This document shows, piece by piece, positions 34,801 to 46,800 of a DNA stretch of 64,000 nt. Source of the stretch: Morella rubra (Eukaryota; Streptophyta; Magnoliopsida; Fagales; Myricaceae); contig CM025850.1 in NCBI GenBank assembly GCA_003952965.2, forward strand, positions 27,997,611 to 28,061,610, given 5' to 3'. Below the pieces are notes generated by a model that saw nothing but the letters and a program-made list of their open reading frames with translations, had not been told where the DNA came from and made no database searches. Made by a program: the position numbers and the translations under genes. Each line of letters begins with the position of its first letter. Position 1 is the first letter of the stretch.

Positions 34801-36065
34801 CATAGGCTCAAGAGTGAAAAATTGATGAAGCACATAACAGGTAGATCCAAATTAGAAAATGAAACGGTTAATAGATGTAATATCTAGTTCCACTGTTTTT
34901 CTTTTTTGCTTGAATCAATTAAACTTGCTTCAGTCATACTTGATACTTGACTAGCAATAAAACAGATTGAAGTGAATTAACAGCTCACAAATTGGAAGGA
35001 AAATTGAAGATAAATGGAAGGTTAAAAATGGAACTGGACACTCTCTATTCCAACAACTCTGAGCCATATATGCTTAGAAATTTTTTTTTTATGAGCCATA
35101 TATACTCCCTTTGACCATCTAACAGTTCTTATGATGGAGATCCAAATGGCAATGACTAGATAAGAAACTAAGAAACAGGGACAGTACCGATATGGGCTGA
35201 GAATGGCAGCAGGTATCTTCAATTTCCGTGTAAGTGGCCTCCATGGTTTGTTCATGAACTCTGTCGGCTCACCAGTTTCATCATCTGTCCCATTTCCAAA
35301 ACCCCCATCCTTCGGCCATATGACATTCCCATATCCATAAGTTCCCCTTGTTTCAAACAGCCACCGATTGTGATCAAAGTCCCCAACCCCAGTTTGGCTC
35401 CTCATCAGTGCGGACTTTGTTGACTTCATCAATGACAACCTCCTCTCCATTTTCGACATCCCATTTGGCGGAGGAAGAGGAAGCCGCCCATTATTATCCA
35501 CAGCTCCTTCATCCAAATCGGTGTTCTTATAGGGCTCCTTACATCCTGGGCACAGCCCACCCCCTGTTTTCACTGCATCTATATAACAATCACGACATAT
35601 TTTGAAATCACATTCACATGGGAGAATGTCCGCCCCACGCTCATCGCTCATCACCTTTGCATCACATCCATGTATCGCACATGAAGACCCTTTAGCGCCA
35701 GCCATCTGCGGATGGCTGGTTTCGGACTCGATCACCTTGTCCATGAGATGAGCTCGTGTAACACTGTTGAAACCACCTGTAAAGAGTGAATTTGACACGT
35801 ATTGCTCTTCAACCTTCTGTGATATTGAGGGATCCATGGGCTGGTTGTCAGGGGTCGGTGGAATATGCACTGTGTAGTTCATGAATTCACCACTTCCAAG
35901 CTCACTATCAAGATCATCCCTTGAGTAGTTGACGTAGCGACCTGAGGAAGTTCTCCTACCAAATGCCACGGTTGGAGGCAATGGTGGTTTGTTAAGTCCC
36001 TCAGAAGGTGCATCAGAGGTTGATGAGAGATTTGACCGGCTTGCCTTGAAGGACTTGGACGCCAT
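31833..36065 (-). CDS. CSLD3: Cellulose synthase-like protein D (CSLD2/CSLD3 type)
   Basis: This is a GT2-family processive beta-glycan synthase of the plasma membrane and Golgi. CSLD2/3 make tip-growth wall polymer in root hairs and pollen tubes. Exons 35188-36065, 33802-34609 and 31833-33590 join in frame to 1,147 residues, the usual CSLD length (about 1,145). An N-terminal RING-like zinc finger runs C119-C165 ([14 protein letters not shown]). Two transmembrane helices precede the catalytic core, which has DDG (417-419), DCD (635-637), TED (848-850) and QVLRW (888-892). Six C-terminal helices follow, and the protein ends GGSFQFP. The region [20 protein letters not shown] is diagnostic for CSLD. 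All catalytic residues are intact. Start is ATG 36065. A GA/GT microsatellite and a probable 5' UTR intron lie upstream. CSLD3 versus CSLD2 is not resolved, so the symbol is approximate. Confidence 0.95.
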
Positions 36066-37202
36066 ATTCAAAAGCTACGAGCAACTGCCTGGGATTCTGC
36101 AATTTTACAAACCCAACAAAGTACACCTGCATCAGCATAACTTCATATCACCACAAGAAAACCAATACTAGATCTTAAAGATGTAAGGCTGAAACCAAAG
36201 TTTACTGCAAAATTTTATCTGCCTATATGAATTTTATGCATATTATGTTCAATTTAGACATAAAAAAATATCCTGTTCTACATTTCCCAAGAAACCAAAC
36301 AGAACATAAAGTGGCATAAACCTTTGATTGGGTTCGTGCAAAGCGAAAATGTCAGTACAAAATCTGAGAGATGCTGCTGAACATCAGGTTATTCTACTAA
36401 TCTCTTAAATCTCTGTTTGGCTAACCCCAACAAAAAGTCCGTTGTAGACCATAAAATCCCATTGTCACGAGAAAATTTTAAATTTCCGGCATGCATCGGA
36501 CACTCATCTCGATAGGATTGTTTTTTTTTTTTTCCCCAAACTTCCCAGACAACGATCCACAAAGAACTCCGTTCCTTAGCTTTGCACAATTTACTCGTCA
36601 ACCAAACAGAGCATAAGATCACTGCTCCATGAACCTCAAGCAGTTGGACCAAGTATAAAAACAAGAAAAAACTCTCCATTTGGCTGCCGAGAAAACGAAA
36701 AGGAAGTTCAACAAACCACCCTAGACATCCTGCCTTCCTCAACCCATCAAAACGTTCCGAAATCTAAGATCCAAAAGAACTCCCCCCCCCCCCCCCCCCC
36801 CCTCTACTTGCTTTCTTGTCTCGCACATTTCCCGATCAAGCAAAAAGAGCATTACAACATTTCAGCTAGACAAGATCGAACCATTTGTGAGACGAATTCA
36901 GCAGATAAGATAGAGAGCTAGATGAAAGTTGAGGCAGCTCTGACATGAAAAAGAAAAAAAGAAAAAAGAGAAAAAGGAGCAAACCTCCGTTTGACGTGAA
37001 TGGCAGCACAACAGGGTCAGATCTTTGTCTCTGTATCTCTCTTTTATCTAAGAGTCTTAACAAAGCCGTCTCAGTTACTCACGAAACCGAAGCGACAGTG
37101 TTTGAAGCAATCTACCTCCGCAGCAGGAATAGACGAAATGTTCAGATAAATATCTCGGGACTTCTTCTCCACCTGACTCTTAGCTAACAAGACCTGGTTA
37201 TT

Positions 37203-37233
<31 letters not shown>

Positions 37234-37290
37234 CAGTTTGGAAGGGTTTGGGACTCAGTCGTGGGCAAAACTACGGGCACTAATAAGCCA
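36066..37290 (-). promoter_or_regulatory. CSLD 5' UTR with probable leader intron
   Basis: On the minus strand a donor-like GGAG|GTTTGC near 36986 and acceptors GATGCAG|GTGT near 36127 or TTGCAG|AATCC near 36102 could define a leader intron of about 0.85 kb. A GT/GA microsatellite (37204-37233) would fall in the first leader exon, and a C21 run (36782-36802) in the intron. No coding potential was found here. Confidence 0.4.
37204..37233. repeat. (GT)n(GA)n microsatellite in CSLD leader region
   Basis: Five GT units run into about ten GA units. On the transcribed strand this is a TC/AC tract, common in plant 5' UTRs. Confidence 0.85.
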
Positions 37291-38702
37291 TGACTGAATC
37301 CTACATTTGTGAGTTTTGAGTTTTTTAGTGATATAATCTAAATCATATTTGGGGAAGAGAGAAAGAAGGTTCGGACTTCGCAATGACTATGAAGTTTTGA
37401 GGAGCAAACCTTTTCTTTTTTATGGTTATGTTCAAAGTTCAAACAGGAGGACATGTGCGAGTGTTTGTTTCTGATTGCGTGGATACTCGCCTGCTCATTG
37501 GACCGGCGCTTCTTAGTGTGTGGTTTTTCTGCGTTTTGATTTTAGTTTACTGGTAAAACGATGTCTGGGACAAGACAACAGTAAAAATAGGGATTTTTTA
37601 CTCAAAAAGCGACTGTAGTCCGTAACAGCAAGTATAGCTTATGGAAAAAGCTCAGGCTCTTTTCTTTTTTCTTTTTCTTTTTTTTTTTTAACTTTTTGAT
37701 CCAGACCAGAATATTCTTTAAATGTCTTTTGTGGATAGTGAGTTGGGAATTATGATGCTAATGACTAAAATATTATATTAACTACCTTTTGGGGGATTTT
37801 ACGAAAATTTTGAATTGAAATTCTTTTACCCAAAAAAGGAGAAATCTCTATTTTTCAAATTGAATGATAAAAGGTACCAAAATATCTAAATGCAACAAAT
37901 AAAAAAAAATATGGAAATTTAAAACTGATATAACAAAATCTCTATTTTATTGAGAATTGAAAATAATTGGGGAGGAAAAAATATATTTGGATGAAAAATG
38001 ATTTTAAAACCAATTTTTTTTTAAAAAAAACATATAACTAAACATAACTTCAAGATTTTTTATAATTTCTTATTTAAATTGTAAGGTAAAATTTCAAAAA
38101 AATATAATATATAAATCTTATATTATTTAATATTATTCATATAAAATTTTAGATAATATTAATCTTACAACGAGATACACTTACTATTCCTCTTTTTTTA
38201 AATTACACCATAAAATCTGAATTGAAAACTGCAGAGTATCCATGTGCATATATACTTCAATTTATATATTCCATATCTCTTTTTTGTTTTTTATTTAAAA
38301 ATTTTGGAGTAGAGGTGGAAATTTTATAGTTGGCAGTTGGCAGTAAAGCGTGTAGAGTTGAGCTGTGAGGAGGCGTGTTGACGTGTGAAAATGCTAGTTG
38401 TTGTTGTGCTGTATTCCTTCTCTCTCTCCTTCTTCTTTCGTCTACTCGGTAACGCCCTGACTCTTCTCTCAATCATCTTCCCCACATGCTCCGCGGCGTT
38501 CCCATTAAGGGGAATTACTGAGTGTCATGATTCCACACCTAAATCGTCTATTATTGAACTCTATCGCTAATTTTGGCAACTAAAATAATTAAAAACAAAA
38601 AAAGAATGTTCCCACTTATATTATTCAAAGCGTTAATGTGCCGCCGAGTTGGCCATATGTTTTTTTCTTCAGATTTACAAAAGTGCCGGTCAACTCTATG
38701 TT

Positions 38703-38894
38703 GGGACGTTTGTTTGTCCAGATTTTTAGGTTCTAAAATTTTTATCATATTAAACACATTTCACAAATTTTAATAAATTTTATATTTTTACACGTACATT
38801 TTATATTTTTCACAAATCCTAATAAACTTCAACATTTAAAAGATTCTCAAAATTTTAAAAATATTTTTTAAAATTTCGGTAAACAAACGCTCCC
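38703..38894. mobile_element. Putative MITE with GGGA.CGTTTG ends
   Basis: The left end GGGACGTTTGTTTG and the reverse complement of the right end, GGGAGCGTTTGTTT, are similar. The interior is AT-rich and non-coding (about 190 bp). The target duplication is not certain. Confidence 0.5.
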
Positions 38895-39153
38895 GTTGTT
38901 TAGGCTTTTTGGATTTGAAATATGAAATTCCAATACTGCCGGTAGACAGAATTTTTTTTTTTTTTCGAAATTGCCGGAATGCCCTTCAGCATTCGAGCTT
39001 ATTACCAGATTGGCCATTCACTTCTAAATGCGAGAATACCGGAGTAATTAACGTTTTTTTTTTTTTTTGCTCTTTCCAAGCAAGTAATTAACTAATGTTG
39101 TAACCCTCTCCTGCGTAATCTTTTCGACTGTGTGCTGTGGATCCCGGATAAGG

Positions 39154-39500
39154 GCACGTTTACAAAGCTAAATTTTGGAACTTTTAAGAACATTTTAGAT
39201 CATTTGTCACAAAATTTTTAATTTTTTCAGTTTTTACAAGGGTTTATAAACAATGTTTTTTTATTTTTTATTTAATTTTGAAATTTCAAAAAATAAAATA
39301 AAAATTTGAAAATCATATATATTTTTTTTCAATCAAATCATCTATTTTCATCGCAAAAAACATAAAAAATTCACTGTCTGACTATCTCTTTAATTTTTTT
39401 TCATGGACTCATAAAATTTTACATTTTTCACTATTTTCTCACAAAATTCAATAAAACTCAAACCTCAATTTTTACAATATTTTAAAATTTACAAACGTGA
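39154..39500. mobile_element. Putative AT-rich MITE next to the hAT element
   Basis: The left end GGGCACGTTTACAAAGCTAA resembles the reverse complement of the right end (TCACGTTTGTAAATTTTA). It has an AT-rich interior with CTCATAAAATTTT words seen in other elements of the window. The boundaries are approximate. Confidence 0.4.
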
Positions 39501-39642
39501 AGACTAGAAGATGTTTGGTTAGTGTGTTTTGTGAGATTTTTTGTGTTTTGAAAATTTTTAGGTGATGTTAACTTTATTGGGATACATGTTGTAGTTATTT
39601 TTAGGTGATATTAAAAAACATGTTCGGTTTGTGGATTCTCAA

Positions 39643-40502
39643 TAGGGCTGTGCACCGAAAATTTCGGATTCGGAAAGGACCTATCCGAATCCGAATCCGA
39701 AATTTTCGGATACCGGATTTGATATCCGAATCCGATCTGAAATGCATAATATTCGGTCTAGTCGGATAAATCGGATTCAGATCAGATACCGAATCTAATT
39801 TGGATTTGGGTGTAAAAAAATTCATAGCCCCTGCGGCCTCTACGCTACCCCCTCCAACCTCCATGTCTGCCCCTAATGCTTGCTCTTTCCTTGAGCTTTT
39901 ACACAGACACAACCATCATATTTGAGGAAATCAAAAGTTTGCAAAAAAGCTCACAGCTCGATCATACAATGACAAAAGTTTGTTGAGAAGGGAGGAGGCG
40001 AGGAGACGGTGGCGGCGATAGTTGATGGAGGACGGAGGTAGGCGGCAATAGAGAATGAGTGTCGATGAGGGCCGTGACTGTAAGGCTCAACAAAAAATGT
40101 CGATGTCTGAGGAAGGAGGAGAGGAGGCAATAGTTGATGGAGGTAAGCGGCAAGGAGATTGGCAGCAATGGCTGAAGGAGGCAGAGAGAAGATTAGGGTT
40201 AGGGTTAGGGTTTCTCAAAATTTCAAAAGAGGAAAGGGGGGATCGTTGGATTAGTAGACTAGGGGGGGGATTCTGAAATCACGAATGAGGGAGGGGGGTT
40301 AAGATAAATGAAAACAGTGCGTTTTGTTTTAATGCGAAAATCGGGTCGGGTCGATTGATTTCGGATATCATACCGGATATCCGAATCCGACCCGAATACA
40401 TGATTTATTTTCATATGTTATCCGAATCTAAATTTGTGTCCGACTGGATACGGGTCAGACCCGGGTCAGCGATTCGGTTTGATCAAAATCTGCACAGCCT
40501 TA
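39643..40502. mobile_element. Non-autonomous hAT element, 860 bp
   Basis: The left end TAGGGCTGTGCA and the reverse complement of the right end, TAAGGCTGTGCA, match at 11 of 12. Perfect 8-bp duplications ATTCTCAA flank it (39635-39642 and 40503-40510). Both subterminal regions are packed with ATCCGAAT/ATTCGGAT words. The GC-richer interior (39830-40320) has short open frames but no recognisable transposase. The terminal family differs from that of the 9-13 kb element. Confidence 0.93.
40192..40215 (+). repeat. Short telomere-like run (TTAGGG)3 inside the hAT element
   Basis: Three TTAGGG units, followed by TTTC, sit inside the 860-bp element. The plant telomere unit is TTTAGGG, so this is closer to the animal form, though so short a run is more likely a telo-box-like sequence than a telomeric insertion. 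Confidence 0.6.
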
Positions 40503-42897
40503 ATTCTCAAGATTCAAAAAATTCTTAAAATGTAAAAAAACCGAACAAACTCTGAAAATAGAGAAACAATGCTTAGTCAATTGAAGAAATAGTACAGATG
40601 CGAATAGTAGATGTTGAAGGCTACGTGAAAAGACCACCTCAAGAGAAAACACACGAGGAGGACTTGTTCAAGTTCGTTCAAAACTATGTCAAACAAGATA
40701 GACACTGTTGAAGCATTCGCTGTCCAAAATAATGAAGTATATTTCAAGCTCCTTGAACATTTATATTATAGGAACGGAAATCTTTGTTCCGTTAGTATTT
40801 TTTTCTTTTTTCTTTTTCAGTACTATGTGTTCCAGTTTTTTGTTTTGGAATCCTTTTTTCACTTTAAACCAAAGTCATTTCCAATGAATCCTCCCGTAGG
40901 TTGGCTCATGGCCTCCCCTAGCGCGGGCTGCCTTGCTTAGGGGGGACTAGAGCAGCCCTGCATAGGATAAAGTGGCTCAACCACTTTACACTATAATGAC
41001 GAGTCGTCCGCCCTTTCGAAAAATAATTACATCTTAAGAGGTGTCAATTTGTAATTAAAATTATTGTGTCACAAGTATTTTAATAAACATAAGGACTCAA
41101 TCGATAAAAAAAAATAATGTAAACCTAAAGGACTCTCTATGATCATAGGATCATAGAGTTGAAACACCTAAGTGCGAGGTTCTTACGAAAAAACAATAGA
41201 ACTCCAACTTATAATAAAAAGAATTATGAAACCGTCCCACGTTGTTGTGTGTTTAGAAGTGACGGTGACACGCAGGTGGCAACGTGGCGTCTTTCCTTTG
41301 GTTACGGGATTAAACACAAATAGGCTTTCGGACCCATGAGTCCCTTTATGGGGAAGATATTCGGGTTGCAGAAAATGTCCTCAAACCTTGGAGCTTATTT
41401 ACAATATCGGCCATCAAATCCTAAATCCGGAATTAACGGAGTAATTAACGTATAGCTGTTCCTCTCCACCGTGACTTTTTGCCTACGTCGCTGGATCCTT
41501 ACCCCAAAAACCGTGAAACGGTCCAGTCGGAGTGGAGAAATGGAAAAAGTAAGAAGCCACAATTCTGCTGTGTAACGTTAACTTCTTAAGCATCCTCGGT
41601 TTCTGAAGTGTTCTGATTCTTATTTTTCACTCCTGGTTCAGATTCTTTTTGAAGCATTTCTCTGTAATTCATAATTTCTTAGTCGAAGTAAACTTTTACT
41701 CTTACTCGAGGAGGGCTTTTGAAGTCAAATTAATTCATCAGCAAAACAACATCCCTTAGTCATATTTTTTGGATTCAGGAATTCAAATTAAGATTTTTCT
41801 ATAATTTCTTGCTTGAATTGCGCCATACAATTTAAAAAGAGATAGACACAATAATTAGATCCTACACTATTGATGTTGCTTATGTAAAGTTTCGGACAAC
41901 ATGAATTTTATAATAGAGTCTAACTATTGTGTTTATCTCTCTTCGAATTATATCGGACAAAAAATTACAACCGATGCTAATACCAGAAACTCTATTATCT
42001 AACTGGCCACCTTTATTCTCATCGCATGCAACAAATGTGTCGAAAGATATAAACTCTTTATCTCATAAATCCTCAAAATATCAAACCAACCCCTAATCAT
42101 CAGGAACATTGGGAAAGATTGCGTGCGTATGAGTGGACTGGTGGCTGATTTGAGAGAGAGAATTAGAAGACTCCAAATCCAACAACTAATTAATCTTTCA
42201 TTTCCGAGAAGTAGAACCTGATGCTAGATGTTCAATACAAAATCAAGAGGTTTCCTTCATTAACCTATCTATCCTATCCAGCAACTTTAGACGTAGAACT
42301 GCAAACATAAACACAATTCATAAGGAGCGAATTATGAGAGAATCGATACTGCAATTGACATCCCCATGATTCAAAACTCTCTCTTCAGAAGAGAACAAGA
42401 ATCCCCCTACCCTCCATATTCGTTTCTCTGTTTTCAGACATGATCAGTGGATGAAATCTCATCCCCATGCAACAGGTGATGCAAATCTAGAAACACAACA
42501 AATACATGCTATATTTTGGAAAGACCCATAATAATGAATTTGCATTTACAATATATGTACATTAGTTTTTATCGGAGATAATCATTAGCTTAAGCTCCTA
42601 TGTGCTGTTTTTTTGCCCAGAATGTCTATTAGGCTGACATCCTCCAAAGTCTACTTATTTAGTTCCTATGTCACACCTTTGACAACAACATCTTATCTCT
42701 CTCTCTCTCTCTCTCTCTATGACTCACTTTACATGCTTACATCAACCACAACTACTATTTTCATCGACGATTTGGTAGCCAGGGAGCCAAGAGTCAACAT
42801 GTTAAGTGGGGAAGGTGTAAATTTTTGAAGTTTTATTCATAAGCTCTCCAAGGGTTAACATGTACTTTTCCTTTCAATTTAAAACCTAATCTTCACC

Positions 42898-43057
42898 ATG
42901 GCCCACGTCTCACATAAAGAATATCAAATGTCCTATTCTTCATAATTTCGAACCATTTCAGACACTCATAGGAATGGATGGCCCACGTCTCGCATAAAGA
43001 ATATCAAATGCCCTATTCTTCATAATTTCGAACCATCTCAAACACTCATAGGAATGG
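42898..43057. repeat. 80-bp tandem duplication
   Basis: Two adjacent copies (42898-42977 and 42978-43057) begin ATGGCCCACGTCTC and end ACTCATAGGAATGG, with about five differences. They lie outside any gene, and their role is unknown. Confidence 0.9.
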
Positions 43058-43845
43058 ACAACCAATGTACACCAAGATTCAAAACGATCATCTCATTGAA
43101 ATGGGGCATCGAGGTTCAACGTTCAAATAAAAGACCATTAAAAGCCTAAAAGAAAAGAAAAAAATCTTCATCTTATGTGGCTTTCACCATTGCCCTAATA
43201 TTTAAGTTGTTGAAAAGCTAATTACAGAATATACAATAAACTAACAAAAACTACAGCATAGCATATAACCATTAGACCAATAAAAATTAAACATCAAAAT
43301 ATATGGAATAGAATTTTTTATTTTTGGGGTAAATAATACGGAACAGACTTTAACAAAGTGAATATTTTTTAAACTCTCGACTTTTGTCACAAGCCATTCT
43401 TCATTTTTTTTTTTTGGTCTTTTTGTTCTCTCTAAGCCTTTATTCTTGCATTGCTAATGAAAACTTCACAGTTTCCATTCACGTTAAGGAACCATTAAAA
43501 TACATCCCACATTGGAAACTGCATTTTTTTCTACCAGATATGGACATGAGATAGAGCTTATATTTTGTTTTCATTTGGTAACGGGGGAGGAGGAGGGGGT
43601 CTGCTGAAGTTTATACATAGAAACAACTTTGCATTTCACAAAATCTTATCCACGTTAATTACAGCCAAAAAATAGAGGGATTACCACCGGCAAAATTAAG
43701 AGACGAAAAGTCCAAAGACTCTGATTGACCATGATATTACATTCGAAGTCGCAGGCTCGCAGCATTAGCCAAAGTCTAGGCCGGTAATCTAAGATAAACC
43801 AGCAGAAGAGAATATTTTCATCAGAGAACGAGAGAGTACCAATTG

Positions 43846-46800
43846 TTAAGACAAAAGACGTGGGCTTGTAAAGTTGGCGCGTCTGCACTCACAAGTGCAC
43901 AGGCTTCTAGACTCTTTCACCATGCGTTGAGATCTCCGAGTGTGGAGCTTGATATTCACCAACTTTCCAGCCATCTTTTAAATGAAAAAAAAGGGTAAAT
44001 CATAAGTTTAGACTTGGGGTTTACAACAAACATTATAATCATTGTCAGAAGGCGTCTAATATCATCCTATACAATAACCAAATTCAGAGATAGACAACGA
44101 AAAACCCTTAACATAAATATTTTTTAGAAATTCTAACATGGCAAAATGGGGAAGGCAGGACATTCCAAGCCACCCCTCTCAAGATCAGGTCATGTTTGCC
44201 AACTGAAAATTTTTCAAAATTTTAATTAAGCAAAAGTAGAATAAAATTTTGGGCACAAAATTTTCACAAACATTTTTAAGTTAACGTTTTTATCCCTGAC
44301 TTTCAATTGTATTTTGACAATGTTACCCTCCTTTTTTAATTTAGAAATATTAGAAAAGAAAATTCACAATCATCTCTATCACAATCTCTTTCTCCATCAA
44401 ATCATCTCTGTCCACAAAAATAAATATAAAAAATTCAATTACATTATCTCTCTCTTCACTTTTTTACCAACTCTCATAAAATTCCAAAAATTTCCAACAT
44501 CCACTCAAACATACTCTTGAAATTTTCACTACCTTTTCACAAATTCCCATAAAACTATAATCTCCCTAAATTTTCACACCACATCCAAAATTTTTGAAAA
44601 TTTTCAGTTGGCAAACATGACCAAACTATTGTCTCCTAGAGTACCTAACCGACACAGCATGGATCAAGATCTCTCCAGTTTGCTGCCTCAATTGAATTGT
44701 CCAATTCAAATAGAGACAAACACAGCATGTGATCTACAACATTTAATACTACCCGTTGTCAATGTGGGCCCTACAATTCAATACTTGTTGTGTCTTTTTG
44801 TCTCCGAATTAGACCATCAAATTCGTATAGCAAATTATAGAGAGGACATTAAACTCACTGCATGAACCATTTGAACACCAGAGACATTACACAAATTGTT
44901 TCACTATGCAATGAGACATTTTTCACCTCATAAGAGAGCTAACAATAGAACAATTGTAGTCAGATGAGGAAGTTTTGTATCAGCATAATGTTTGTTGGAT
45001 TACTTCCTCAAATGATTCTATAAAAAAAAACTACAACCATAGACTAACTTCTTAATTAGGGAAGAGGAATAACAAACCATTCTCCAAACCAAGTCTTCTG
45101 GACCCAAAGGTTGAGCTGGACTGGAATACAGAAAATGCCTTGAATACTGCAAAAGTGAGGATAATATCACGAGACCAAGCAAAGAAATAGCACAAATACT
45201 ATTCTTCTCTAAAGAGACTCAAACTCAAGAATAACTTGTCTCCAAGCTAGGGGCTTTGGGTAACGAAGCTAGGGGTAAATTGTCAATCAAATAATACATA
45301 TTTGGGTGTGTATTCGATCCGTTGCATAAAGATAAACCAAGAAGCTCAGTCCACTAAGAAGCGTATACATAGCAAAGTTTCATGATCGCTAAAGCTCTCA
45401 TGTCATTCTTAGAAAGATCAAGTAACAAAAAAAAAGTACACAACTTCTTTTTGCAACACAAAAGGAGGAAAAGGTTAGAGCACAGAACCTAGAAATGCAT
45501 CCATCTAATTAAACCATGTCACATGATATATAAACACCATTATGACATCAAATTCAGTCACAAACCTGGGCAACATTTTTTTGCATTTCTCTGATATGAG
45601 AAGGGGTAACGCTTCTTAGAAATGTTAAAAGCCATCCTGGTTGAACAGCATCACTGGATGAAACAAACAAAGCTATCTGCAAAGGAGGAAAAGTGATCAA
45701 AGCCCAAGAAATTGCCCAGTCGTTTACATAATAAGGCAATCCCTACAACTTTTAATTATTAGCTGCCATTTCAAATGGACAAGCAACAAGTGCCAGCTAT
45801 GATTACATGTAAAGGGGTCTAATCCTATCAACTATCTGAAAATTAAGATATGTGGAAATAACAATATAGTCATAGTCATTCAATTATCTTCTCAGAGCTA
45901 ATGTTAGAATGCACATGTAACGAGAAGAATTAAAAGAACATATTTAAGGAGACAAGCTAATTCAGCACTGATTTCATTGTTTCATAACCTATTGAGTATT
46001 GTGTCCATCTTAGGCATAATGCATCCCCAAAACATGATGTAGAAATGCAATCATCAGATGTCACGTTATCTTGCATAATGCCGGTTTTAAAGTAAGCAAA
46101 GAAATTTACCATAGTGTTTGGAAACAAAATTTTAGTAAAATTTTAGGGTAAAATTTTAGGAGTTGGTAAAAAGTTGAAGAGAGAGAATGAAAAAGTTGAT
46201 TAAAAAGTAAAAAAGTAAGTGAAAAAGTGAAAAAAGTTTGTGAAAAAGTAAGAGAGAGAGAGAATTGTAATGATGATAAAATTTTAGGGGTTAAAATTTT
46301 AGTTTGCCAAACGCTGTGTACGTTAACATGAATTTTTAAGGTCAGTTTCTAACTGACTAGGTGAATGATGCCTCGTTCAAAGTACTTAACATGAATAACA
46401 AGAAGTGAATTCTTGATATCATGACCACTTGTAAGTCTTTTCCAAATGATGAATGACTGAAAACTAGAGGAAAGCAAACAGAGAAATTAAGCCATCACAT
46501 ATTTTAGGCACTTCAGTAAATAACCATCCATTACCCCCTCCCTCCCCCAGGCGGGCATGGGGGGGAAAAAGCCACTGTCAAAGAAATAAAAAGAAAAATC
46601 AATTTGCTCTCTACCATAACCACTAAGTTGCCTCCTTGTTTTAATGAAACTACACAGCAAATTTCGTATTTATTTCAAGAGAAGAATCAAGGGAAAGAAT
46701 AACAGAACAAGCTTTAAGAATACATGCATACCCTCCTGTAATCAAGTATTCCTTCAAAAGGAAGCTCCAATTCGTCACTGACAATAACAGGAATGCATCC

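Larger units (their letters stand above)
37291..43845. other. CSLD-GT47 intergenic region
   Basis: This is 6.5 kb without a gene I can support. It holds MITE-like elements at 38703-38894 and about 39154-39500, a non-autonomous hAT element (39643-40502), a dispersed duplication (38970-39150 against 41370-41510) and an 80-bp tandem repeat (42898-43057). From memory, Arabidopsis has a receptor kinase between these two neighbours; no trace of it is visible here. Confidence 0.55.

Noticed and set aside
39601-39912. 103-codon minus-strand frame with RIRIRIGPFRIR repeats
   Set aside because: It is a translation of the subterminal ATCCGAAT repeats of the non-autonomous hAT element, not a gene.
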